Assembly: GCA_963529665.1 (NCBI GenBank)
Contig: CAUSAG010000006.1
Coordinates: 28,448-92,447, forward strand
Direction: 5' to 3'
DNA from: Kingella_B sp963529665
Lineage (GTDB): Bacteria > Pseudomonadota > Gammaproteobacteria > Burkholderiales > Neisseriaceae
Length of the DNA stretch: 64,000 bases
In this document: positions 48,002 through 55,998 of the stretch, in pieces
How the letters are laid out: every line of letters starts with the position of its first letter
Numbering within the stretch: the stretch's first letter is position 1
Notes under the pieces: generated by a model
Told to the model about the DNA's origin: nothing
The model's input: only the letters and a program-made list of their open reading frames with translations
Databases searched by the model: none
Translations under genes and position numbers: made by a program

Positions 48002-48229
48002 TTTGCTTTTGCCGAGACTGGGGAGCGCGTTTTCAGGCTGCCTTGATGGTTGGATGATTGATTTTTATGCGGAGCAAACGAGAAGGCGAGGCTGTATAAA
48101 CGGATTGATGCAGCCTGAAAACGCGCTCTCCGTTTTTCAGGCTGCCTTAATCTACGTTAAAATCCGTGCTTTCAAATGCAGCCTGAAAACTACTTTCAGG
48201 CTACCTAACCGTTTATATGAAAGTTCGCC

Positions 48230-49048
48230 ATGTCGTTTTCTCTACAAAATCTCAAACTCAACACCGCGTTCGCGCAAATCCAAAAGGGCAACTATAAAGC
48301 CGCTGCGCCTGTTATCCGCCAATTTGCCGAGCAGGGCGATGTGGACGCGCAATACCAATTGGCGTTTATGCATGAACACGGCTTGGGCGTGAAAGCTGAT
48401 TACGCCGCCGCTGCCAAATGGTATCAAGCCGCCGCAGAGCAGGGCGATGCTGCCGCTCAGTTTAACCTTGCCGCGCTGTATGAAGATGAAGTGGACGGCG
48501 TGCCGCAGGATTATGCCGCGGCGATTAAATGGTACAGCGCCGCTTTTGAACAAGGCGAATGGGATGCTGCCAACTATCTTGCGCGTTTATACGCCGAAGG
48601 GCTGGGCACGCCGCAGGATTACGCCCAAGCGATGCGCTATTGGCAAGCCGCTGCCGAGCAAGACGACGATGAAGCCTTGTATAACTTAGGCGTTTGCTAC
48701 GACGATGGCTTGGGCGTGGCAAAGGATTACGCACGCGCGGCGCAGTATTACCAGCAAGCTGCGGATATGGGCAATGTGAACGCGATGGTGAACTTGGGGA
48801 TGCTGTATCAAGAAGGCTATGGCGTGGAGAAAAACGAAGCGCGCGCGGCGCAATGGTTTCGCCTTGCCGCAGAAGCGGGCGATGCCGATGGACAATTAAA
48901 CTTGGGCTTTGCTTACGCCGAAGGCTCGGGCGTGTTGCTGGATTATCAAGAAGCGAAAAAATGGTGGCAACGCGCCGCCGAGCAGGATAACCAAGAAGCC
49001 GTGCGCGCGTTGGCGGTGCTGGAAGAAGTTTTGAAAGAAGAAAGTTGA
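48230..49048 (+). CDS. Sel1-repeat (TPR-like) protein
   Basis: 272 residues with about six tandem Sel1-like repeats of 36-37 residues (from about residue 37 to 250), each with the pattern A...L...Y..G.GV..D...A..W...AA..G...A. There is no signal peptide by the current start, so it is predicted cytoplasmic, although many Sel1 proteins are exported. Such repeats form superhelical protein-binding scaffolds; the partner is unknown. Single gene with terminator. Confidence 0.88.
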   Translation: MSFSLQNLKLNTAFAQIQKGNYKAAAPVIRQFAEQGDVDAQYQLAFMHEHGLGVKADYAAAAKWYQAAAEQGDAAAQFNLAALYEDEVDGVPQDYAAAIKWYSAAFEQGEWDAANYLARLYAEGLGTPQDYAQAMRYWQAAAEQDDDEALYNLGVCYDDGLGVAKDYARAAQYYQQAADMGNVNAMVNLGMLYQEGYGVEKNEARAAQWFRLAAEAGDADGQLNLGFAYAEGSGVLLDYQEAKKWWQRAAEQDNQEAVRALAVLEEVLKEES

Positions 49049-49053
49049 GCATA

Positions 49054-49095
49054 AAGGCAGCCTGAAAATGTCTCCCACCCATTTTCAGGCTGCCT
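49054..49095 (+). terminator. DUS inverted pair after the Sel1 gene
   Basis: AAGGCAGCCTGAAAATG faces CATTTTCAGGCTGCCT, 5 bases past the stop and 12 bases before dinB. Confidence 0.7.
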
Positions 49096-49106
49096 CAATC
49101 ATCACC

Positions 49107-50177
49107 ATGAATCCACGCAAAATCATCCACATAGACATGGACGCGTTCTACGCATCAGTAGAATTGCGCGAACAACCCCAGCTGCGCGGCAAGCCCGTTG
49201 TGGTGGCTTGGGATGGCGCGCGCTCGGTGATTTGCGCCACATCCTACGAAGCCCGCAAATATGGCTTGCGCTCGGCAATGGCGGTGGCGACGGCGAAACG
49301 GCTTTGCCCGCACGCCATTTTTATCCCGCCGCAATTTGCGCTTTATCGCCAAGTCTCGCAGCAAATCCACCAGATTTTCAGGCTGCATACCGACATCATC
49401 GAGCCGCTCGCGCTGGACGAAGCCTATTTGGACGTAACCCAAAATAAACAAAACATGGAATACGCCCGCGATATCGCGCTCGCCATCCGCCACGAAATCC
49501 GCCGCCAAACGGGGCTAACCGCTTCCGCAGGCATCGCGCCCAACAAATTTCTCGCCAAAATCGCATCCGATTGGCGCAAGCCCGATGGGCAATTTGTGAT
49601 TGCGCCGCAACAAGTAAACGCTTTTTTGCAAACCCTGCCGCTGGGAAAAATTTCAGGCGTGGGCAAAAAAACGCTCGCCAAACTCAACGCCCAAGGCTGG
49701 CGCACCGTCGGCGATTTGCAACGCGTGCCGCTGGGGATGTTGCTGAACCTGTTTGGCAGATGGGGCTACCGCCTGCACGAGCTGGCGCGTGGCGTGGATA
49801 ATCGCCCCGTTGAGCCCGAGCGCGAGCGCGTGCAAATTTCCACCGAAATCACGCTGCCCGATGATTTGCCGCTGCATCAAATCGTCCGCCACATCCCTGA
49901 TTTAGCCCAAGACCTTGCCCAGCAAATGCAACGCCGCCACACCATCGGGCAAACGCTCACGCTCAAACTCAAAACCAGCGATTTTCGCACGCTAACCCGC
50001 TCGCAAACCTATTCATCCGCCTTGCCCAGCGCGCAAACCCTGATTCAGGCTGCCCAACAGCTTGCCCAGCGTATGCCCCGCGAACACGAATATCGCCTGA
50101 TTGGCATCGGCATCAGCCATCTGCAAGATGAAAATCAGCAGCCTGAATTGCCCGAATTGAGTTTTCAGGCTGCTTAA
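49107..50177 (+). CDS. dinB: DNA polymerase IV
   Basis: 356 residues from ATG 49107. KIIHIDMDAFYASVELREQPQLRGKPVVVA carries the first catalytic Asp; EPLALDEAYLDVT the second catalytic pair; GLTASAGIAPNKFLAKIASDWRKPDGQF is the Y-family fingers signature; the little-finger domain ends in RLIGIGIS. It performs error-prone translesion synthesis. The last residues (SFQAA-stop) derive from a DUS fragment. No beta-clamp peptide is obvious at the extreme C-terminus, which ends in this DUS-encoded tail. Confidence 0.94.
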   Translation: MNPRKIIHIDMDAFYASVELREQPQLRGKPVVVAWDGARSVICATSYEARKYGLRSAMAVATAKRLCPHAIFIPPQFALYRQVSQQIHQIFRLHTDIIEPLALDEAYLDVTQNKQNMEYARDIALAIRHEIRRQTGLTASAGIAPNKFLAKIASDWRKPDGQFVIAPQQVNAFLQTLPLGKISGVGKKTLAKLNAQGWRTVGDLQRVPLGMLLNLFGRWGYRLHELARGVDNRPVEPERERVQISTEITLPDDLPLHQIVRHIPDLAQDLAQQMQRRHTIGQTLTLKLKTSDFRTLTRSQTYSSALPSAQTLIQAAQQLAQRMPREHEYRLIGIGISHLQDENQQPELPELSFQAA

Positions 50178-50217
50178 TCGCGCGCTGCAAGCAAGCCAAG
50201 AGCACCAACAAAACCCA

Positions 50218-50267
50218 AAGGCAGCCTGAAAAGCCGATAGCGGTTGAATTCTTATTTTCAGGCTGCC
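50218..50267 (+). terminator. DUS inverted pair after dinB
   Basis: AAGGCAGCCTGAAAAG faces ATTTTCAGGCTGCC with a 20-base loop. Confidence 0.6.
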
Positions 50268-50357
50268 AACAAGGCGCGTTGTATTGATTTGCATCAACGC
50301 CAAATCATCCCGATAGCCAGCCATGCTTTTCAGGCTGCCGAAAAACGCAAAACCCAC

Positions 50358-50363
50358 TATAAT
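50358..50363 (+). promoter_or_regulatory. -10 box (TATAAT) of fabI
   Basis: CACTATAATGCG is 45 bases before the fabI ATG. No clear -35 box. Confidence 0.45.
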
Positions 50364-50407
50364 GCGCGCTTTTTCCGATTTTCCAAATTGTTTAAAAAGG
50401 ACACAAA

Positions 50408-51196
50408 ATGAGTATTCTGCAAGGCAAAAAAATCCTGATTACCGGCATGATTTCCGAACGCTCCATCGCCTATGGCATCGCCAAAGCCTGCCGCGAGCAA
50501 GGCGCGGAGCTGGCGTTCACTTATGTGGTGGACAAACTGGAAGAGCGCGTGCGCAAACTCGCCGCCGAATTTGGCTCGGAACTCGTGTTCCGCTGCGATG
50601 TGCAAAGCGATGAAGAAATCGCGCAAACCTTCGCCGATTTAGGCAAACATTGGGACGGCTTGGATGGCTTGGTGCACGCCATTGCCTTTGCGCCCAAAGA
50701 AGCGCTCGGCGGCGACTTTTTGGACAGCATCAGCCGCGAAGCCTTTAACATCGCCCACGAAGTTTCCGCATACAGCTTGCCCGCGTTGGCAAAAGCCGCT
50801 CGCCCGATGATGCAAGGGCGCAACGCTTCTATTTTGGCGCTCACTTATCTGGGTGCGGTTCGCGCCATTCCCAATTACAACGTGATGGGCATGGCAAAAG
50901 CCAGCTTGGAAGCAGGCATCCGCTTCACCGCATCTTGCTTGGGCAAAGAAGGCACTCGCTGCAACGGCATTTCCGCTGGCCCCATCAAAACCCTAGCCGC
51001 ATCGGGCATTGCCGATTTTCACAAACTGTTGGCACACGTTGCCGCGCAAAATCCGCTGCGCCGCAATGTAACCATTGAAGAAGTGGGCAACACCGCCGCT
51101 TTCTTGTTGTCTGATTTGGCATCGGGCATCACAGGCGAAATCACTTATGTGGACGGCGGTTACAGCATCAACGCGCTCAACGACGGCGACGAATAA
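50408..51196 (+). CDS. fabI: enoyl-[acyl-carrier-protein] reductase (NADH)
   Basis: 262 residues. GKKILITGMISERSIAYGIAKACREQGAELAFTY is the FabI start; the catalytic Tyr-x6-Lys arrangement is in SILALTYLGAVRAIPNYNVMGMAKASLEAG, and AGPIKTLAASGI and GEITYVDGGYSIN follow. It reduces trans-2-enoyl-ACP in fatty acid elongation and is the triclosan target. AAAGGA precedes the ATG. Complete, single gene, strong terminator. Confidence 0.95.
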   Translation: MSILQGKKILITGMISERSIAYGIAKACREQGAELAFTYVVDKLEERVRKLAAEFGSELVFRCDVQSDEEIAQTFADLGKHWDGLDGLVHAIAFAPKEALGGDFLDSISREAFNIAHEVSAYSLPALAKAARPMMQGRNASILALTYLGAVRAIPNYNVMGMAKASLEAGIRFTASCLGKEGTRCNGISAGPIKTLAASGIADFHKLLAHVAAQNPLRRNVTIEEVGNTAAFLLSDLASGITGEITYVDGGYSINALNDGDE

Positions 51197-51214
51197 CCCC
51201 ATCCGCACAACAAT

Positions 51215-51260
51215 AAAGGCAGCCTGAAAACGTGTATTTCCGTTTTCAGGCTGCCTTTTT
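51215..51260 (+). terminator. DUS inverted pair with T-run after fabI
   Basis: AAAGGCAGCCTGAAAACG faces CGTTTTCAGGCTGCCTTTTT, a 17-bp stem. Confidence 0.85.
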
Positions 51261-51285
51261 ATGCTTGGCAACGATGTTGCGCGGA

Positions 51286-51687
51286 TTATTCAATGCAAGC
51301 GGAAACTTTGCCGCTGCTATTAAAGCGAATGGTGTAGCTGCCTGCTTCGGGCAAATCGGCAAAATTGAATTCCACGCCGTTATCGGTATCAATGCCGCGC
51401 GCCATGTGCAAGGTTTCGCCGCTGGGGCTGGTGAGCACGCCGCTCACGCTGCTGTGCAGGGCTTTGCCATCGTCGGGAACGGAAAAGCGGTAGCTGCCTT
51501 TGCCTGCGGTGAAATGGGCGCAGCCGTCTGCTTTTAAGGGCAGGGCGTTGCCAACCGTTTTGCTGGGGGCGGCTTTTTTGTTCACTCTGGTTTTTCCAGC
51601 TTTGGCTTTGCTGGTTTTGGCGCTTGCTGTGTTGGCGGTTAGCGCGAGCGATAAGGCGCAAAGCGTTACGGCGAGATATTTTTTCAT
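51286..51687 (-). CDS. periplasmic protein, unknown function
   Basis: 133 residues with a clear signal peptide (MKKYLAVTLCALSLALTANTASA), a Lys-rich stretch (KTSKAKAGKTRVNKKAAPSK) and a small beta-rich domain with two cysteines (ADGCAHFTAGKGSYRFSV ... GKVSACIE) that may form a disulfide. The composition resembles a pre-peptidase or beta-sandwich fold. AAAGGAATC precedes the ATG. I do not recognise the family. Single gene. Confidence 0.65.
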   Translation of the reverse strand: MKKYLAVTLCALSLALTANTASAKTSKAKAGKTRVNKKAAPSKTVGNALPLKADGCAHFTAGKGSYRFSVPDDGKALHSSVSGVLTSPSGETLHMARGIDTDNGVEFNFADLPEAGSYTIRFNSSGKVSACIE

Positions 51688-51794
51688 GATGATTCCTTTT
51701 GTTTGGCGAATTTAAGAAACAAATGGTAGGGCGGATTGCACTATCCGACAAGATTTATCGTAAAACGGGGCGCAATAGTGTGGCTTTGCGGCAT

Positions 51795-51839
51795 AAGGCA
51801 GCCTGAAACGGATAGGGTTGGTTTTCAGGCTGCCTTTTT
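51795..51839 (-). terminator. DUS inverted pair after ruvX
   Basis: AAGGCAGCCTGAAAC faces GTTTTCAGGCTGCCTTTTT, 9 bases past the ruvX stop. Confidence 0.75.
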
Positions 51840-51847
51840 GGGATAAC

Positions 51848-52327
51848 TTAGGAATGGCTGTTCGCATCTGCTTGGCGGTCAAAAAATTCCGCCGCGCCGT
51901 TATCAAAAAAACTTTGCAAAATGGCTTGCGCGGCAACTTGATCCAGCATCGGTTTTTGCTTGCGCCCGCGAACGCCGTTTTCGCGCAGCAATTCTTCTGC
52001 GTAAATAGACGACAATCGCTCGTCCACCCAGTAAACAGGCAGCCTGAAACGCCCGTTGAGTCGTCGCCCAAATTTGCGCACAAGCTGCGTGAGCGCGTGT
52101 TCTGCGCCGTCAATATGCGTGGGCAAGCCAACGATTAGGTTTTCAGGCTGCCATTCTTGGATCAGCGCGGCGATTTGGGCGAATTTTTCATCGTTGCTGT
52201 TGCCTGTTATCGTGGCGATGGGATGCGCGATGCGGATGCTGCAATCGCCTTGCGCCGCGCCGATGCGCGTTTCGCCAAAATCAAACGCCAAGCATCCGCC
52301 GCTTGCGGGCACAGCAATATTAGGCAT
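51848..52327 (-). CDS. ruvX: Holliday junction resolvase-like RuvX (YqgF)
   Basis: 159 residues. LAFDFGETRIGAAQGD is the RNase H-like first strand with the catalytic Asp; ENLIVGLPTHIDG and VYWVDERLSS carry the remaining active-site positions; DQVAAQAILQSF closes the domain. It functions in 16S pre-rRNA processing and possibly DNA recombination. It starts inside the algH end (8-base overlap), the conserved algH-ruvX pair. Complete. Confidence 0.93.
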   Translation of the reverse strand: MPNIAVPASGGCLAFDFGETRIGAAQGDCSIRIAHPIATITGNSNDEKFAQIAALIQEWQPENLIVGLPTHIDGAEHALTQLVRKFGRRLNGRFRLPVYWVDERLSSIYAEELLRENGVRGRKQKPMLDQVAAQAILQSFFDNGAAEFFDRQADANSHS

Positions 52328-52868
52328 GACCCATCACTCCTGTGAAATGCTCGCGGCGAATGCCCAGCTTGGCAAACGCGGCGGCGTAGCGCTCTTCGGG
52401 CGGCGTATCAAACAAAATGTGCGCATCGGCGGGCACAATCAACCAAGAATTTTGCGCGATTTCTTTTTCCAGCTGCCCCGCGCTCCAACTGGAATAGCCA
52501 ATGGTAAGCACCACGCCTTGAATTTCGTCGTTTTGATGCAGCCCTTCAATGATGTCGCGCGAAGTGGTGAGCGCAATGGTGTCGGTGATGCTGAGGCTGC
52601 TGTCCCAATTGCCAATCGGCGTGTGCAACACAAAGCCACGCTCGGTTTGCATCGGGCCGCCCATCATCACATATTGGTTTTTCAGGCGCGGCGGCGTGTC
52701 TTTGCCAATGGCGGCGAAAACCACGCTCATGGGAACGGGCGAGGGCTTGTTAATAATAACGCCCATTGCGCCGCTTTCGCTGTGTTCGCACATATAAATT
52801 AGGCTGCCTGAAAACAGGGAATCTTCCAGATTGGGCATGGCAAGTAGAAAATGATTGGCTAGGTTCAT
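52320..52868 (-). CDS. algH: YqgE/AlgH family protein (UPF0301)
   Basis: 182 residues: LANHFLLAMPNLEDSLFSGSLIYMCEHSESGAMGVIINKPSP is the family start, GGPMQTERGFVLH and GYSSWSAGQLEKEIAQNSWLI are signature segments. Function is not settled; it is widely paired with ruvX as here. Cytoplasmic, no membrane segment. A DUS fragment encodes FSGSLIY near residue 20. Confidence 0.92.
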   Translation of the reverse strand: MNLANHFLLAMPNLEDSLFSGSLIYMCEHSESGAMGVIINKPSPVPMSVVFAAIGKDTPPRLKNQYVMMGGPMQTERGFVLHTPIGNWDSSLSITDTIALTTSRDIIEGLHQNDEIQGVVLTIGYSSWSAGQLEKEIAQNSWLIVPADAHILFDTPPEERYAAAFAKLGIRREHFTGVMGHA

Positions 52869-53026
52869 GATGGTGAGTTTTGGGATGAATTGGCGAGATA
52901 TATTGGGCGCGGGCGCGGTTTTTCAAGGCAAACGCTGCGATGCTATATTTTCAGGCTGCTGTGATTAGATAAGCGGCGAAGAAATAGGGCAGGGTAGCGT
53001 TATCCTTATCAATTAAGTAAAAATGG

Positions 53027-53055
53027 TTGAGTTTATTTAAGCAAAGTATTATATT
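53027..53055 (+). promoter_or_regulatory. promoter of the HTH-flavoprotein gene
   Basis: TTGAGT (53027-53032), 17-base spacer, TATATT (53050-53055), about 40 bases before the ATG. Confidence 0.6.
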
Positions 53056-53094
53056 GCGCGCTTCGTTTATTAATCTTAAATCACAGGGAAGAGT

Positions 53095-53895
53095 ATGAAA
53101 ACTATACAAGACATTCGTTTTGCAAACTTTGAATTGTTGATCGCCGAAGCAGGCACTATTGCCGAATTGGCGCGTAAAACTGGCTACGACAAGCCAGCCT
53201 ATTTGTATCAACTGCGCGCGCAAGTAGTGAAACCCAATGGCAAAACCCTGCAATTGGGCAGACGCGTTGCCGCGCGCTTGGAACAAGGCATGAACAAACC
53301 CGCAGGCTGGATGGATATTGACCACAGCGGCGAGCCTGCTTCGGCAACCGCAGCGGTTTCAGGCAGCCTGAAAGCGGCGAGTAACTTGATTGGCGTGGCT
53401 TTGACTTCGCCCGAAAGCGCGGTTTACGGCGCAGCGGTGATTCGCGCGTTGTTAAGCGCGGGCAAACAAGTTTGCGTGGCGTTTAACGATGCTGCCGCGC
53501 AAGCGTTTGAGCAAACAGGCATCGCTTTAACCGATGGCAACGCGGTGCGCAAACATTTCTACGCCACCGAAGCGCAATTGAGCTTTGCCGATGAGCATTT
53601 GCTGCCCTTCGCTTTGGATGCGGTGGTAATACCAGCGGCGCGTGGCAGCAACATGGCGCTCATTGCCAACGGCGCAACGCATTCGCCCGCCGCGCGCATG
53701 GCAGAATTGGCGTTAGCAACCAAACGCCCCATTATCATCGCGCCTTGCGAAACGGTATTTTCAGCAGCGCAGTTGCACAATATGCAAACCTTGTCTGCCC
53801 AAGGCGCGGTGATCTTGCCTGTTTCGGCGCTGGCTTCGGCGGAGCAAGCTGAATTTTTGAGCGCTTGCGTGTTGGCGCAATTGGGCTTGCAATAA
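53095..53895 (+). CDS. fusion of a helix-turn-helix domain and a UbiX-like flavoprotein domain
   Basis: 266 residues. Residues 1-77 (FELLIAEAGTIAELARKTGY to GRRVAARLEQGMNKPAGW) resemble the small Cro/CI-type HTH domain found in neisserial regulators. A linker with SGSLK (89-93, DUS-encoded) leads to a flavoprotein-type domain (about 98-262): GVALTSPESAVYGAAVIRALLSAGKQV, IPAARGSNMALIANG and RPIIIAPCETVFSAAQLHNMQTLSAQGAVILPV. The last block is the UbiX prenyltransferase signature, but Arg of the RET motif is Cys here and the N-terminal TGASG-type loop is altered. It may sense a flavin or prenyl ligand and bind DNA; that is inference. Confidence 0.75.
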   Translation: MKTIQDIRFANFELLIAEAGTIAELARKTGYDKPAYLYQLRAQVVKPNGKTLQLGRRVAARLEQGMNKPAGWMDIDHSGEPASATAAVSGSLKAASNLIGVALTSPESAVYGAAVIRALLSAGKQVCVAFNDAAAQAFEQTGIALTDGNAVRKHFYATEAQLSFADEHLLPFALDAVVIPAARGSNMALIANGATHSPAARMAELALATKRPIIIAPCETVFSAAQLHNMQTLSAQGAVILPVSALASAEQAEFLSACVLAQLGLQ

Positions 53896-53901
53896 GCGCC
53901 G

Positions 53902-53985
53902 ATGGAAGGCTTATATGAACTGGTTTCGCTACTGGTGCGCTTTGTGGCTTGGTTGATTAGCTTGCTGCCGCGTGGCGATTCTTGA
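53902..53985 (+). CDS. 27-residue hydrophobic ORF after the fusion gene
   Basis: ATG 53902 opens six bases after the preceding stop and encodes MEGLYELVSLLVRFVAWLI and eight more residues (SLLPRGDS): an acidic start, one membrane-spanning hydrophobic stretch and a charged end, the profile of a real small membrane protein. There is no clear ribosome binding site. It ends 15 bases before the tandem-repeat region. Low support without comparative data. Confidence 0.35.
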   Translation: MEGLYELVSLLVRFVAWLISLLPRGDS

Positions 53986-54000
53986 AGCCAGTAGAATAGT

Positions 54001-54297
54001 TTTCAGGCTGCCTATCTTGTTTACAAGGATGGGGCAGCCTGAAATGTTTTGGGGCTTGGGGTGAATCTGTTTTGCGAATGGGCGACAAAATGGTTTTCAG
54101 GCTGCCTTTGGTTACTCAGATGCAGCCTGAAAACGCAAATCGCAAACCCGTAACACAATTTTCAGGCTGCCTATCTTGTTTACAAGGTTAAGGCAGCCTG
54201 AAATGTTTTGAGTTTGGGGTGAACTGGTTTTACAAATGGGCAATCAATGCTTTTCAGGCTGCCTTTGCTGGCTCTGATGCAGCCTGAAAACCGCAAC
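54001..54297 (+). repeat. tandem duplication of a 159-bp DUS-rich unit
   Basis: Unit 1 (54001-54159) and unit 2 (54160-54297, slightly truncated) share the order DUS, TATCTTGTTTACAAGG, DUS, AAATGTTTTG, GGGGTGAA, AATGGGC, DUS, GATGCAGCCTGAAAAC with scattered changes. No protein gene is present. It fills the gap before proB. Confidence 0.75.
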
Positions 54298-54306
54298 CCA
54301 GCATCA

Positions 54307-55428
54307 TCACCAATGCGCCATATTATCGCGATGCACCAGCTCATCTTCATGCGCGTAGCCCAGCTTTTCGGTGATTTCGTTGGCATGGCAGCGCAGGATT
54401 TTTGCCGCTTCGGCGCTGCTGTAATTGCTCAAACCGCGCGCAATTTCCTTGCCTTCGCTGTTCACAATGGCAACCAATTCGCCGCGCTGAAAATGTCCGT
54501 TCACGCGCACGCAGCCCACGGGCAGCAAGCTGCTGCGACTTTGTTGCAACGCGATTTCCGCGCCCGCATCCACCACCACGCTGCCCGCAATTTGAATATG
54601 CCCCAGCAGCCATTGTTTGCGTGCGTTCACGCGGCTAAATTCGCTGGTGAACAGTGTGCCGATGCTTTCGCCTGCGCACAATCGCGCCAGCACATCAGTC
54701 TCGCGCCCCGATGCCACAATGGTGTTCGCCCCGCTCAGCGCCGCGCGTTTTGCCGCCAACACTTTGGTGAACATTCCGCCCGTGCCCACGCCTGTGCCTG
54801 CGCCGCCTGCCATGCTTTCCAAATCGGGATGGGCGGCAGAAATTTGGCTGATAAACTGCGCTTGTGGATTTTTGCGTGGGTCGCTGTCGTATAAACCGCG
54901 CTGGTCGGTAAGGATAATCAGCGCATCGGCATCCACCAAATTGGTAACCAGCGCGCCGAGCGTGTCGTTGTCGCCCAGCTTGATTTCGGCGGTGGTTACC
55001 GTGTCGTTTTCGTTGATAACGGGCACGATATTTTGCGCCAACAGCGTTTGCAGCGTGCTGCGGGCGTTGAGATAGCGCGTGCGGTCGCTCAAATCTTCGT
55101 GCGTGAGCAAGATTTGCGCGGTGTTGAGTCCATGCGCGGAAAACGCGCGCTCATACGCCTGCGCGATGCCCATCTGCCCCACGGCCGCCGCCGCTTGCAA
55201 TTCGTTTAACGCGCGTGGGCGTTTTGCCCAGCCCAGCCGTTTCATGCCCTCGGCAATCGCGCCACTGGACACCAGTATCACATCCATGCCGTTGCGCTTG
55301 ATGGCGGCAATCTGCGTTGCCCAGTTGTCTAGCGCGCTTTGGTCAATGCCGCGCCCCTCGGCGGTTACTAGGCTAGAACCGACTTTCACAACAATAAGTT
55401 TAGCTTGGGATAGATTGGGATGAGTCAT
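54307..55428 (-). CDS. proB: glutamate 5-kinase
   Basis: 373 residues: KLIVVKVGSSLVTAEGRGID is the amino-acid kinase start, VILVSSGAIAEGMKRLGW, NENDTVTTAEIKLGDNDTLGALVTNLVDAD the substrate and ATP sites, and GTGVGTGGMFTKVLAAKRA the ATP loop. The C-terminal PUA domain (about 280-365) is present. It makes glutamyl 5-phosphate for proline synthesis and is feedback-inhibited by proline. Partner proA is elsewhere in the window. Complete. Confidence 0.95.
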   Translation of the reverse strand: MTHPNLSQAKLIVVKVGSSLVTAEGRGIDQSALDNWATQIAAIKRNGMDVILVSSGAIAEGMKRLGWAKRPRALNELQAAAAVGQMGIAQAYERAFSAHGLNTAQILLTHEDLSDRTRYLNARSTLQTLLAQNIVPVINENDTVTTAEIKLGDNDTLGALVTNLVDADALIILTDQRGLYDSDPRKNPQAQFISQISAAHPDLESMAGGAGTGVGTGGMFTKVLAAKRAALSGANTIVASGRETDVLARLCAGESIGTLFTSEFSRVNARKQWLLGHIQIAGSVVVDAGAEIALQQSRSSLLPVGCVRVNGHFQRGELVAIVNSEGKEIARGLSNYSSAEAAKILRCHANEITEKLGYAHEDELVHRDNMAHW

Positions 55429-55698
55429 TTTCAGGCTACCTTTCGGGGATAACGATGGTGGTGGGTTTGATGGTTTTCAGGTTACCTGAATCTGGATTCG
55501 CCCAGTTCGGCAGCCTGAAAACGGCAAGGCAATTTTAACTGATTTTTTCAAACGAAACGCTTACGGCAGTTTTCAGGCTGCTGCTGTTTAGCTTGCATTG
55601 GATGGCAAAGCGTAGGTTTGTCTGTTCACCGCCCCCGCCGTCGCTAAACAAATTTTCTTTACAAAACAAACACCGCTTAACAAAAGCCAACAAATCGC
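55429..55698. other. spacer between proB and tRNA-Phe
   Basis: About 270 bases plus the tRNA promoter without a protein gene. Contains scattered, partly degraded DUS (TTTCAGGTTACC, TTTCAGGCTACC, GGCAGCCTGAAAACGG, TTTTCAGGCTGCTG); nothing else stands out. Confidence 0.5.
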
Positions 55699-55727
55699 TT
55701 GCGCCCCGCCCCAAGCCTGCATACAAT
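55699..55727 (+). promoter_or_regulatory. promoter of tRNA-Phe
   Basis: TTGCGC (55699-55704), 17-base spacer, TACAAT (55722-55727), ending 12 bases before the tRNA. Confidence 0.65.
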
Positions 55728-55739
55728 GCGCGACTTCTT

Positions 55740-55815
55740 GGCCAGATAGCTCAGTCGGTAGAGCAACGGATTGAAAATCCGTGTGTCGGCAGTTCGATCC
55801 TGCCTCTGGCCACCA
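55740..55815 (+). tRNA. tRNA-Phe (anticodon GAA)
   Basis: Acceptor arms GGCCAGA and TCTGGCC pair; D-arm TAGCTCAGTCGGTAGAGC, anticodon loop GATTGAAAATCC with GAA, T-arm GTTCGATCC. CCA is encoded (55813-55815). Standard cloverleaf. Confidence 0.96.
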
Positions 55816-55998
55816 AATTCCAGCCTAAACAGCCAATGTTGTTTAGGCTTTTTTGCGTTTTATGCTTTGGCGTTAACCAGATGGCAAACACAATAGGGCA
55901 GCCTGAAAACCATTTATCCCGCGTTTTCAGGCTGCCCCTAGTGTTATTTTATGTTAAAGTCTGCCCTTTCGTTTTGCCAATCAACAGGACACTAAACC

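Noticed and set aside
51723..51790. GTAGGGCGGATT-type sequence downstream of the periplasmic protein gene as a new repeat
   Set aside because: Only one clear copy in the window; resemblance to generic intergenic repeats is not enough.
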